From positions 1 through 64,000 of the forward strand of contig PLXQ01000063.1 in NCBI GenBank assembly GCA_003151475.1: DNA of 64,000 nucleotides, read 5' to 3'. The notes beneath the pieces were generated by a model that was not told the origin of the DNA, searched no databases, and saw nothing but the letters and a program-made list of their open reading frames with translations. Both the position numbers and the translations under genes were made by a program. Shown piece after piece: positions 8,422 to 16,819 of this stretch. The stretch's first letter is position 1. Every line of letters begins with the position of its first letter. This DNA is from Acidimicrobiaceae bacterium (GTDB lineage Bacteria > Actinomycetota > Acidimicrobiia > Acidimicrobiales > UBA8190).

Positions 8422-9977
8422 GAGCCGGCCGCTCCCCGCCCGCGTGACGTACCGATCTTCTTCACCACACTGAAAGCGCGTTCCCGTTCGCTCGGCGGCG
8501 CCCCGGTGGCCAGGTAGAGACCCAGGTAGGTGACGATTCCGGCGAGCCCGTTCACGACGGCGCCGATGAACGAGTACCCGGTGAGAGAGCGCCCGGCCAG
8601 CAGCACCACGGCGCAGGCGGCGGCGGGGAGGATGTGGGGGACGATGCCACCGCGCACGATGTCGGAGATCCGTACGTTCACCGCCCTCGTCCCGATGACG
8701 AGCAACCCGGGCAGCCGCACCAGCAGCACCCCCCCGAGCGTCCCCACGGCCACGCCGATGGGACCGATCACGTGGGCCAAGATGACCGACAGCACGAAGT
8801 TTAAAAGCACCTCGACCCCCGACACCGCACACAGCACCTTCAGGTCGCTCGATCCGAGCAGGACCTGACCGAGGCTCCTCACCGGCGCGGCGAAACCCAC
8901 GGCCAGGGCCAGGATGACGAGCACATGGGCCGAGGTGTCGTAGCCGGGACCGACCCAGGCCCGGATGCCGGGACCGGCCAGCACCATCAGCAGCAGCGAG
9001 ATCAACACACCGACCAGCATCGTCACCCGGACGCCGTCGATCACGATGTCCTTCAGCGCGTCGCGGTCCTTGTTGCGCATGGTGGCCGAGGCGTAGGGGA
9101 AGAAGACGATGGTCATCGAGTCGATCGACAAGTTGGCCGCCTTGGCCAACTTGGCCCCCACCGCATAGACGGCCGCCGGACCGACGCCGAGGACGATGCC
9201 GACGATCACCACGTCGCAGGCGGCCAGGGTGGCCTGCAGCAACGAGTACACGAGGAACCAGCCCGAGATGTTGGCGGCGGCGCGTAGCCGGAGCCGGTCG
9301 ATGAGCCGGGGCCGGATCCGGGCGCCGGGGATGATGTGGCGGAGCATGGCCCAGCGCACGCCCTGGAACGCCACCGTGATCACCGTCGTGGCCATGGCCA
9401 GAGCGACGATCCCGCCACCGAGCAGCACGATGACGACGCTGGCCACGGCGATGGCGATCCCCATCGAGGCGTTGGCCAGCGACAGCAGGTCGAAGCGCTG
9501 GAATCCCGCGAGTGAGCCGCCGAAGGTGTCGCCGGGGATGGAGACGGCCAGCCCCACGGCCAGCACGGCCACGCAGATGAACACCTGCCGGTGCTGATCG
9601 GGGGCGATATGCACGATATGGGGGAAGAAGTAGGCGATCAGCACGCCGACGATCAGCGCCACCGCCCCCATGGGCACGAGCACGAAGAACGTGGTGTTGA
9701 TCATCCGCACGGCCTGATCGGGCCGCACGTGGGCGTCCTCGGCCACGAGCTTGGTGGTGGCGCCCCCGAAGCCCAGCTCGAACAGCTCCAGGTAGGCCAC
9801 CACCGTGCTGGCCAGAACCCAGACCCCGAAGGCCGATCGACCCAGATGGTGCAGCAGAAGCGGCGTCACCACGATGGCCGACAGCGCCGTCACCGCCAAC
9901 GCCACGTAATTGCTGAAGACGTTGGCCCCGAAGCGATGGGGCAGCGAGCTTTCGGCCGCCGGGCTGCCGTCGGTCAC
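8418..9977 (-). CDS. Wzx-like polysaccharide flippase
   Basis: A 519-residue multi-pass membrane protein of the MATE/PST export family. It has about 14 hydrophobic segments, beginning with RFGANVFSNYVALAVTALS and VVTPLLLHHLG, the usual opening of oligosaccharide flippases. It should move lipid-linked oligosaccharides across the membrane. The start is taken at the GTG at 9977, with GGTGA about 10 nt upstream; longer frames run into Arg/Ala/Gly-rich noncoding translation. It lies in a minus-strand group with a GT2 enzyme upstream and PIG-L downstream, and probably serves the polysaccharide made by the operon at 15.2-25.1 kb. Confidence 0.85.
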   Translation of the reverse strand: MTDGSPAAESSLPHRFGANVFSNYVALAVTALSAIVVTPLLLHHLGRSAFGVWVLASTVVAYLELFELGFGGATTKLVAEDAHVRPDQAVRMINTTFFVLVPMGAVALIVGVLIAYFFPHIVHIAPDQHRQVFICVAVLAVGLAVSIPGDTFGGSLAGFQRFDLLSLANASMGIAIAVASVVIVLLGGGIVALAMATTVITVAFQGVRWAMLRHIIPGARIRPRLIDRLRLRAAANISGWFLVYSLLQATLAACDVVIVGIVLGVGPAAVYAVGAKLAKAANLSIDSMTIVFFPYASATMRNKDRDALKDIVIDGVRVTMLVGVLISLLLMVLAGPGIRAWVGPGYDTSAHVLVILALAVGFAAPVRSLGQVLLGSSDLKVLCAVSGVEVLLNFVLSVILAHVIGPIGVAVGTLGGVLLVRLPGLLVIGTRAVNVRISDIVRGGIVPHILPAAACAVVLLAGRSLTGYSFIGAVVNGLAGIVTYLGLYLATGAPPSERERAFSVVKKIGTSRGRGAAGS

Positions 9978-10042
9978 AGCTCTGTCACCGTTCGCTCCAT
10001 CGGTCCTTCCCACCCTACGCGACGGCGCTGCGGCCGCAGCGT

Positions 10043-11059
10043 TTACCGCCGATCGGCGGGACCGGATCCGTCGGCCCGGCCCGCTCGGGCCCGCGGCGCC
10101 GACGTCGACCCCAAACCGCTCAGGGCGCGCTTGAGCGCCACCGCCCCCCGGGCCACCGGGTTCGGCACCGCCACCGCCAGCTTCAGCCGCCCGAGCCCGG
10201 GGAGCTCGGCCACCCCGAAGGCCTGAGCCGCCGCCACCGCCCGCCGGGCCTCGCCCGTCCGGCCCGCCAAGACGAGAGCCCGGGCCCGGCGCAGCTGCCA
10301 GCGGGCGCGTTGGCCCGCCGTCAGCGCGACCTCTTTCTCGGGCCGTCCCCTGAGCCATCTCTCCCAGAAGGCGAGAACATCGTCGGCCACCGCGAGCCCG
10401 CTGTCGGCTCCCCGCCACGCTCCGGACTGCCCCACGTGCATGGAGTACGTCATCAGGACCCGGTCGACGAAGTAGACGGGCCATTGCGCGTCGGCCACGG
10501 AGAGGAAGAACTGCAGATCGGCACAGCACAGCTCGGGCCACTCCCGCGCCGCCCCCGCCCACAGCTCCCGGCGCCAGACGGCGTTGCCCTGCAGCATGAA
10601 CCATTCCTCACGCAGAAGGACGTCGAGCATGGCGTCGTTGCGCCCCGGATGAAGAGCGATGGGCCACAACTCACCACTCTCCTGACCGCTACCGCGGTCG
10701 AGCACCACCCCGCAGCAGGCCAGCCCGATCTCGGGTTGTCCGTCGAGCACGGCCACCAGCTCCGACAGAAACCCGGGCTCCCACCGGTCGTCGTCGTGCA
10801 GCACGGCCATGTACCGCCCCCGGGCCCGGTCGAGCAGGGCGATGTGGTTCTGGGCGAATCCCAACCGTGTCGGGTTGTGCCGGTACTGCACCCGGGGATC
10901 ACCGATCTCGGCCACCAGGGACTCCGCCGCTCCGGTCTCGTCGCCGATCAGCAGCTCGAAGTCGCCGTAGTCCTGGCCGAGCACGCTCATCACCGCCGCC
11001 CTCACCTCATGGGCCTGGCGTGCCATCGGCATGCAGACCGAGACGGTCGGCTCACCCAC
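10043..11059 (-). CDS. GT2-family glycosyltransferase
   Basis: A 338-residue GT-A-fold glycosyltransferase. It opens with the nucleotide-sugar binding strand TVSVCMPMARQAHEV, then SVLGQDYGDFELLIGDE, and has the metal-binding triad in MAVLHDDDRWEPGF near residue 90. It probably adds a sugar to a lipid-linked intermediate on the cytoplasmic side. The start is GTG. It lies between the sortase gene (4 bp gap) and the flippase gene. The C-terminal 60 residues are Ala/Arg-rich and not recognisable. Donor and acceptor are unknown. Confidence 0.85.
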   Translation of the reverse strand: MGEPTVSVCMPMARQAHEVRAAVMSVLGQDYGDFELLIGDETGAAESLVAEIGDPRVQYRHNPTRLGFAQNHIALLDRARGRYMAVLHDDDRWEPGFLSELVAVLDGQPEIGLACCGVVLDRGSGQESGELWPIALHPGRNDAMLDVLLREEWFMLQGNAVWRRELWAGAAREWPELCCADLQFFLSVADAQWPVYFVDRVLMTYSMHVGQSGAWRGADSGLAVADDVLAFWERWLRGRPEKEVALTAGQRARWQLRRARALVLAGRTGEARRAVAAAQAFGVAELPGLGRLKLAVAVPNPVARGAVALKRALSGLGSTSAPRARAGRADGSGPADRR

Positions 11060-11063
11060 AGTT

Positions 11064-12011
11064 TCAGAAACTGGCCGGAAGCAGTGGGCTCACGGCGCCG
11101 AAGAAGAAGAAGAGCACGACGAGCACCCCCGCTCCGCCGGCACCGTAGACGAGCCAGCGGTTCCGTCGCTCTCGACGTCGCCGACCCCACAACAGAACCA
11201 GGGCGCCGGCCACCAGTACGCCGAGTCCCCACAACAGAGGCGGCTGCCAGTTCCCCTGACCGCCGGCCAGGTTGTCCCCGGCGGCACTGCCCACCGTCAG
11301 CCCCTTGGGTGGCGTCGTCGTTGTCGTCGTGCTCCCTGCCGGCGCGGCGGGGGCCGACGACGAGAACAGCGCGGCCTGGACGACCAGTCGCGTACTGGCG
11401 CTGAACCGGGGATTGCACGTGGTCAACGTCAACTCCGGCGTGGTGCCGGCGGCCAACACCGCCCGGTCCGACGGCGACACCACCGTGCTCCGCTGCACCT
11501 TGTAGGTGAAGGTCCCCTGCGTGGTCGTCAGCATGATCTCGTCACCGATGTGCAGGGCGTCGAGGTTGTAGAAGGGCGCCCCGTAGGTGGTCCGGTGCCC
11601 GGCGATGGCGGCGTTCCCCGCCTGTCCGGGAAGCGGCGTCCCCTGGTAGTGACCGGGACCCTGCCGCAGATCGGGTGTGTTCGTCCCTTCCACCACGACC
11701 TTGTTGACCCCGATCTTCGGGATCTCGAGCACCGCCACCGGCGCCCCTTCGATCGGAGCCGCCGTCGTCGGCGCCGGATCGGCACTCACCGGGTCGCCTT
11801 TCGCCCCCGGTGTCGTCGACGTCGTGCTGCTCGACGTGGCCGAACCGTCGGCCCGGTGCAGTTCGTGATCGAGCTGTTGCCGCAGCGCGTCCTGGCTGTG
11901 GGACTCGGCCAGGTTCGTCCCCCACAATTGATAGGCGACGAACAACAAGATGACGGTTCCGACGCAGAGCAGGACACGGCCCAGCGCACCGGTCAGCTGG
12001 CCCGGTTGCAC
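11064..12011 (-). CDS. Class E sortase with C-terminal membrane helices
   Basis: A 315-residue sortase. An N-terminal membrane segment (residues 11-28) and a Ser/Thr-rich linker precede the catalytic domain (about 90-215). The catalytic triad is His139 (AGHRTTYG), Cys199 (TLTTCNP) and Arg208 (ASTRLV). A second Thr-rich linker and two more hydrophobic segments (about 248-312) close the protein, a topology seen in some actinobacterial class E enzymes. Class E sortases cleave LAXTG signals and attach proteins to the wall. An LAFTG protein is encoded 2.9 kb away at 14891, a likely client. The start is GTG. Confidence 0.9.
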   Translation of the reverse strand: MQPGQLTGALGRVLLCVGTVILLFVAYQLWGTNLAESHSQDALRQQLDHELHRADGSATSSSTTSTTPGAKGDPVSADPAPTTAAPIEGAPVAVLEIPKIGVNKVVVEGTNTPDLRQGPGHYQGTPLPGQAGNAAIAGHRTTYGAPFYNLDALHIGDEIMLTTTQGTFTYKVQRSTVVSPSDRAVLAAGTTPELTLTTCNPRFSASTRLVVQAALFSSSAPAAPAGSTTTTTTPPKGLTVGSAAGDNLAGGQGNWQPPLLWGLGVLVAGALVLLWGRRRRERRNRWLVYGAGGAGVLVVLFFFFGAVSPLLPASF

Positions 12012-12132
12012 GGATCGACACTACCGGCTCCGACTCGAGAAACCGGTGCAGTTGCGCTCTCTTTGCGCCACTGCCGCTCCGTCCTCGTGCTCTTCACCCG
12101 CCTCCATACGCGCCGCGCCGGGAGCCCCCGTC

Positions 12133-12138
12133 TACACT
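12133..12138 (+). promoter_or_regulatory. Putative leaderless -10 box (TACACT)
   Basis: TACACT lies 7 nt before base 12146, the position where a leaderless tyrosine phosphatase reading frame would begin. Other genes in this window show the same 6-7 nt spacing. No -35 box is clear. Confidence 0.4.
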
Positions 12139-12145
12139 CGGCCCC

Positions 12146-12736
12146 GTCGTCATCCTCTTCGTCTGCACCGCGAACGTGTGTCGGTCCCCAATGGCGGCGG
12201 CCCACCTCGGCGTCGTGGTCGGTGATCTCGACGAGCACGTCACCGTGGCGTCGGCCGGTCTTCTCGAATCCGGCCACCCCGTGGCGAGCGAGACCCTGTC
12301 GGTCATGGCCTCCTACGGCATCGATCTGGCCGCCCACCGCTCCACCCGGCTCACCGCCGCCGCCGTCGAGTCGGCCGATCTCGTACTCGGCCTCGAGCGC
12401 CGCCATGCCCGGGAGGCCATCCTCCTCGTCCCCGCCGCCTGGGACCGGACCTTCACTTTGAAGGAGCTCGTCCGCCGGGGGGAGAAGGCCGGTCCCCGTC
12501 CCCCGGGCCTGGCCCGCTCGGCCTGGCTGGCGTCGCTGCTCGACGGCCGCGAGCGCACCGATCTCGTCGGCCGCTCACCCGAGGACGACGTGGCCGACCC
12601 CCTCGGCGGCAGCCTGGCCGACTACCGGGCCACGGCGGCCGAGCTGGCCGATCTCGTCCATCGCCTGGCCGGCCTCTTCTGGCCGTCCTCCTCCGGCCCG
12701 CTCCTGTGGTCAGAGGCCGGACCTGCCGATAGCTGA
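12146..12736 (+). CDS. Low-molecular-weight protein tyrosine phosphatase, start codon odd
   Basis: About 196 residues. The frame encodes VVILFVCTANVCRSPMAAA, the CX5R(S) phosphate loop of LMW phosphatases (Cys codon at 12164, Arg at 12182). The general-acid DPLGGS segment appears near the C-terminus, replacing the usual DP motif. In this frame the first ATG, GTG or TTG is at 12176, after the catalytic Cys, so it cannot be the start. The frame is open upstream without any normal start for over 150 bp. A -10-like TACACT predicts a leaderless start at 12146, where the codon is GTC. The enzyme probably dephosphorylates the BY-kinase of the polysaccharide operon. It lies 3 bp before the DUF4012 gene. 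Confidence 0.75.
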   Translation, partial: VVILFVCTANVCRSPMAAAHLGVVVGDLDEHVTVASAGLLESGHPVASETLSVMASYGIDLAAHRSTRLTAAAVESADLVLGLERRHAREAILLVPAAWDRTFTLKELVRRGEKAGPRPPGLARSAWLASLLDGRERTDLVGRSPEDDVADPLGGSLADYRATAAELADLVHRLAGLFWPSSSGPLLWSEAGPADS

Positions 12737-12739
12737 CTG

Positions 12740-14518
12740 ATGTCCGGTTCCGACCAGCGCCGACCCCGGCGCCGCCACCTTCCCTGGTCGCGCCGGAAAA
12801 AGCTCATCTGGTCGGCCGTCGGAGCCGTCGTCGTCCTCTGGCTCATCGCCGTGGCCGTGGTCCTGGCCATGGGCATCAGCGACGCCAGCCACGCCACGGC
12901 CGAGGTCAACGCGGCCAAGAACAATCTGTCGGCCGCCGATCTGGTCTCGGGAGGACCCGGGCCCCAGCTCCGGGCGGCCGCTGCCGAGTTCACCCGGGCC
13001 AAGAGCCTCCTCGACTCACCCCTGCTCGCCCCCATCGACATCCTCCCCGTCCTCGGTCGCCAGCTCCGCTCGGTCCAGGACCTGGCCGGGGCGGCCGCCC
13101 AGGTCTCGAACATCGGGGTCACCGCCGTCACCGAGGCCAAAACCGTCCTCGACGCCCCCCACCAGGCCGGCACCGACCGGATCACGGCGCTGCACCGGTT
13201 GGCCCTGCTGGGCCAGCTCACCGATGCCGCCCTGGCCAAGATCGATACCGGCCCGGCCCATGCCCTCATCGGACCCGTCGCCTCCAAGCACGACGACTTC
13301 ATCCGCCAGCTCGACCAGACCCGGACCAAGCTCCAACACGCCTCGGCCGTGGCCACGGCGGTGGCCGGCATCCTCCAGGGGCCCGACCAGTACCTCATCC
13401 TCATGGGCAACAACGCCGAGATGCGTGCCGGCTCCGGCGCCTATCTGGAGGCCGGCCTCCTCACCACCGCCAACGGCGAGCTCCACCTCTCCGGTGTCGT
13501 TCCCACCTCGGGCATCCCGGCCAAGCCCGGAGCCGTCGTCGTCACCGGCGACCTCCAGACGAATTGGGGCTGGCTCCTGCCCGGCGTCGATTGGCGCAAT
13601 CTCGGTCTCACCGCCCAATTCGACGTCACCGGCCCCCTGGCGGCCAGCATGTGGCAGTCGGTCACCGGTCAGCACGTGGCCGGCGTCCTGGCCGTCGACG
13701 TGGACACCCTCCGGCAGTTCCTCCAGGTCACGGGGCCCGTCACCCTGCCCGACGGCACCTCCCTGAATGCCGACAACGTGGTCCAGTACCTCACCCACGA
13801 CCAATACGCCGGCCTCACGGATTCCGACACCTCGAAGGTCCGGGTCGACCGCCTGGGGGCCATCGCCACCGCTTCCCTGGACGCTCTCAACAACGAGTCC
13901 CTGGATCTGAAGAGCCTGGCCGACGCCATGACCTCGGCCACATCGGGCCGCCACCTCCTGCTCTGGTCGGCCGATCCTGCGGCCGAGAGTGCCTGGCAGG
14001 CGGGCGGTGTGGGGGGCCAGCTCTCGAGCAACTCGGCCATGGTGGCGCTCATCAACCGGGGCGGCAACAAGCTCGACCAGTACCTCTCGGTCCAGGCCGA
14101 CCTCAGTCTCACCCCCAGCTCGGGCTCGGGGGCGACCCGGGGCTCCCTGACGGTCGATCTCCAGAACCAGACCCCCCCGGGCCAGTCCCAGTTCATCGCC
14201 GGTCCCTATCCCGGCCTCGGCACCAGCTACGGCGAGTACGTCGGCCTCCTGGCCGTCAACCTGCCGCCCCGGGCCTCCCACCTGCAGGTTGCCGGCGGCG
14301 CCCCCGTCGACGTCCTCGGGGCCGAGGGCCCTGTCTGGGTCCTCGCCACCCCGGTCGACGTCCACGCCGGGGCCACCCAGCAGATCGTGGTCACCTTCGA
14401 GCTCCCGGCCGGCCACGGCTCGATGACGGTGGTCCCGTCGGCCCGGCTCGCCCCGGTCTCCTGGCACTATCGTGGGGCCGTCCACAGTGACGCCACTGCC
14501 TTCAACCTGTCCTGGTGA
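12740..14518 (+). CDS. DUF4012 membrane-anchored protein
   Basis: A 592-residue protein with a basic N-terminus (RRKKLIWSAVG), one membrane helix (about 22-44) and a large extracytoplasmic part. The DUF4012 core is clear at YLILMGNNAEMRAGSGAYLEAGLL (about 217-240), followed by the SGVVPTSGIP-type segment and TDLQTNWGWLLPGVDWRNLG-like residues. DUF4012 proteins are frequent beside actinobacterial polysaccharide genes, but their biochemical role is not established. Translation is probably coupled to the phosphatase gene, whose stop is 3 bp upstream. Confidence 0.85.
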   Translation: MSGSDQRRPRRRHLPWSRRKKLIWSAVGAVVVLWLIAVAVVLAMGISDASHATAEVNAAKNNLSAADLVSGGPGPQLRAAAAEFTRAKSLLDSPLLAPIDILPVLGRQLRSVQDLAGAAAQVSNIGVTAVTEAKTVLDAPHQAGTDRITALHRLALLGQLTDAALAKIDTGPAHALIGPVASKHDDFIRQLDQTRTKLQHASAVATAVAGILQGPDQYLILMGNNAEMRAGSGAYLEAGLLTTANGELHLSGVVPTSGIPAKPGAVVVTGDLQTNWGWLLPGVDWRNLGLTAQFDVTGPLAASMWQSVTGQHVAGVLAVDVDTLRQFLQVTGPVTLPDGTSLNADNVVQYLTHDQYAGLTDSDTSKVRVDRLGAIATASLDALNNESLDLKSLADAMTSATSGRHLLLWSADPAAESAWQAGGVGGQLSSNSAMVALINRGGNKLDQYLSVQADLSLTPSSGSGATRGSLTVDLQNQTPPGQSQFIAGPYPGLGTSYGEYVGLLAVNLPPRASHLQVAGGAPVDVLGAEGPVWVLATPVDVHAGATQQIVVTFELPAGHGSMTVVPSARLAPVSWHYRGAVHSDATAFNLSW

Positions 14519-14890
14519 ATGCTCGCCATTCGGCCGGTCCGGTCCCGGTTGTCCGTCTCCGGTCACGCACCGTGGTCGAGGTCTTTGGGGGTTTCCTGTG
14601 CAGTTGGCCGGAAATTGGGATTCCATAGTGCTCGTGGTGAGCAACGCGGCGCACTATGCGTCGTAGAGCGTTCACGATGGGCGCAACCACCACGGAGGGC
14701 GACACCGCTAAGGAGGGCGCCACCACTGCGGAGGTCCCGAACACCACGAAGAGCGGTGATCGGGTAAAGTTTCAGGTTTCGGAACCGTTAATTGACCGCC
14801 GCAGGTGGCAAATGACAAGACGAGATCACGGCATGTGACTAAGTTATATGGAGGAGTCGCCGCCGAGGCGGCGGGGCGAGGGGTGGCAAC
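14519..14890 (+). other. Gene-free leader before LAFTG protein
   Basis: About 370 bp. It holds imperfect repeats of a GGAGGGCG-containing unit (14691-14740), a possible -35 (TTGACC near 14794) and a GC hairpin (CGCCGCCgaGGCGGCG, near 14859-14874) directly before the ribosome binding site of the next gene. A TTATAT box occurs near 14844. No open frame looks like a gene. Confidence 0.35.
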
Positions 14891-15184
14891 ATGAAGATCA
14901 AATGGCTCGGATTGGGTCTAGGCACGGTCCTGACCTTGGCCGGCGTGGTTGTCCCATCCGTGGCGGCCAGCGCGGACAGCAGCACCTGCTACACGGGCTG
15001 CCCGGCTCCGCCGCCGTCCAGTCACGACGGGCCGCCGCCGGTGACCAAGGCGGTGAAGGTCACTTCGACCAACCTGGCGTTCACGGGTGCCGACATCGAA
15101 GAGATGACGGCTCTCGGTGCGGGCGCCCTCGTGGTGGGCGGCGTCCTCGTGCGTCGTAGCCGCCGCCGTCGCCTCCCCGCGTAG
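14891..15184 (+). CDS. Small LAFTG-type sortase substrate
   Basis: A 97-residue wall-anchored protein. Residues 1-28 form a signal peptide (MKIKWLGLGLG, hydrophobic core, ASA). The mature part is very short and Pro/Ser-rich, with Cys33 and Cys37 in STCYTGCPAPPP. The sorting signal is complete: LAFTG (62-66), a hydrophobic stretch (72-87) and a positive tail (RRSRRRR). LAXTG-type signals are the target of class E sortases, and such a sortase is encoded at 11064. Only about 33 residues remain outside after processing, too few for an enzyme, so it may be a linker or structural tag. AGGGG 9 nt upstream supports the start. Confidence 0.85.
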   Translation: MKIKWLGLGLGTVLTLAGVVVPSVAASADSSTCYTGCPAPPPSSHDGPPPVTKAVKVTSTNLAFTGADIEEMTALGAGALVVGGVLVRRSRRRRLPA

Positions 15185-15214
15185 CCGGACAGCTCGCGAG
15201 CGAGGTACGACGTC

Positions 15215-16819
15215 ATGGCCGTCGGGCTCAACTTCCAGTCGTGGGCGACCACGTCTCCGACGCGCGGCCGTTCAACGGCTACACGTCGTCGCTGGAGCGT
15301 GCCCGCCCGACCGGAGATGGCCGTCGTCGCTTTCGCCGACTTCGCCGTCCTGGCCGCCCTCGTCGTGCTCGTGGCGCCGCTCGCCGCCACTTGGGGGAGC
15401 TGGCTCACCGTCGGCGCCGTGGTCCTCTTACTCACCGCCACCGGTCACTACCGCAGCCGCATCACCTTGAACGTGGCCCGCGAGGCCCGCTCCATCGCCG
15501 CCTGCGTCGCCGTGCCCCTTCTGGTCATGGCCTCGATCCACCTCCACGGCGTCTCGAGCGTGGCTCTGCTCGAAGCGGGAGCGGCGGTCGTCGTCGCCAT
15601 GCTCGTCCTGCGCTGTGCGCTCTACGGACTGATCCGGCGCCTGCGGGCCCGGGGCGTCTACGGCGAGCGGACGCTGATCATCGGTGCCGGACAGATCGGC
15701 CTCACCTTCGCGGCGACGCTTCAGGAGCACCGCGAGTACGGACTGCGCCCCATTGGTTTCCTCGACGACGTGGACGGCGCCGATCTTCCCCTGCCGCTCT
15801 TCGGTGGTGTCGCCCTTCTGCGCATGGTCCTCTTCGAAGAGCGCGTCGACCGTGTCGTCGTCGCCTTCGGTGTGGCCCGTGAGGCGGACATGGTGGACGT
15901 CTTGCGCGCCTGCGAGGACGCCTCGGTCGACATCCACATCCTTCCCCGCTTCTTCGAGCTCGGCTCGGCTGTCCACGCCAAGGACACCGACGATGTCTGG
16001 GGCTTCCCCCTCGTTCGTCTGCGCCGGCCCGTCCTGCGCACCTACTCCCGTGCCGCCAAGCGCGGCTTCGACATGACGGTGGCCGCTCTCGGTCTGCTTC
16101 TTCTCTCTCCGCTGTACGCCGTCCTCGCTCTGGCCGTGAAGCTGTCGAGTCCCGGTCCGATCCACTTCCGCCAGCAGCGGGTGGGCCAACGGGGCGAGAC
16201 GGTCGAGATCTTGAAGTTCCGCTCCATGCGTGTCCACACCGACTCCGACACCGAGTGGACCATCGCCGAAGAGGCGGTCACCAAGGTGGGCCGGTTGCTG
16301 CGTGTCCTCGGACTCGACGAGATCCCGCAGCTCTGGAACATCCTGCGCGGTGAGATGTCGCTCGTCGGACCGCGACCCGAGCGCCCCTTCTTCGTCGAGC
16401 AGTTCAAAGCGGAGATCCGCCACTACGACGACCGCCACCGCGTCCCCGTGGGACTGACGGGCCTGGCCCAGGTCCACGGCCTGCGCGGCGACACCTCCAT
16501 CGAGGAGCGGGCCCGCTTCGACAACCACTACATCGAGAACTGGTCGCTCTGGCGTGACGTGGTCATCCTCGTCCAGACCCTCTTCGCCGTGGTCAGAAAC
16601 GCGGCCCGACCGGCCGGACCGTCGGCGGCGGTGAGCGCCACCATCACCGCCGGATCGACGGTGGGCGTGGTCTCCACGGCCGGCACCGCCACGGCACCAT
16701 CCACGGGTTCGGCAGTAGGTGCCGTACGCTCGGAGAATCTCGAACGCCCGACCACCGATGACGGCCGGTCCATCGCGCCGGCAGTCCACGGATCGAACGA
16801 GGCCGCCCCGATCGGATGA
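15215..16819 (+). CDS. Initiating polyprenyl phosphoglycosyltransferase (WcaJ/CpsE type)
   Basis: A 534-residue membrane enzyme that starts polysaccharide synthesis by moving a sugar-phosphate onto undecaprenyl phosphate. The N-terminal half has four or five membrane helices and a Rossmann-like CoA-binding-type region (TLIIGAGQIGLTFAATL). The catalytic C-terminal bacterial sugar transferase domain shows KRGFDMTVAALGLLLLSP, KFRSMR, LDEIPQLWNILRGEMSLVGPRPE and VGLTGLAQV. It is the first gene of the coupled polysaccharide operon, with GAGG about 10 nt before the start. Its stop overlaps the next gene as ATGA. The donor sugar cannot be read from the sequence. Confidence 0.92.
   Translation: MAVGLNFQSWATTSPTRGRSTATRRRWSVPARPEMAVVAFADFAVLAALVVLVAPLAATWGSWLTVGAVVLLLTATGHYRSRITLNVAREARSIAACVAVPLLVMASIHLHGVSSVALLEAGAAVVVAMLVLRCALYGLIRRLRARGVYGERTLIIGAGQIGLTFAATLQEHREYGLRPIGFLDDVDGADLPLPLFGGVALLRMVLFEERVDRVVVAFGVAREADMVDVLRACEDASVDIHILPRFFELGSAVHAKDTDDVWGFPLVRLRRPVLRTYSRAAKRGFDMTVAALGLLLLSPLYAVLALAVKLSSPGPIHFRQQRVGQRGETVEILKFRSMRVHTDSDTEWTIAEEAVTKVGRLLRVLGLDEIPQLWNILRGEMSLVGPRPERPFFVEQFKAEIRHYDDRHRVPVGLTGLAQVHGLRGDTSIEERARFDNHYIENWSLWRDVVILVQTLFAVVRNAARPAGPSAAVSATITAGSTVGVVSTAGTATAPSTGSAVGAVRSENLERPTTDDGRSIAPAVHGSNEAAPIG

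Noticed and set aside
12313..14644. Minus-strand frames opposite the phosphatase and DUF4012 genes
   Set aside because: Shadow frames; the plus strand has recognised domains throughout.
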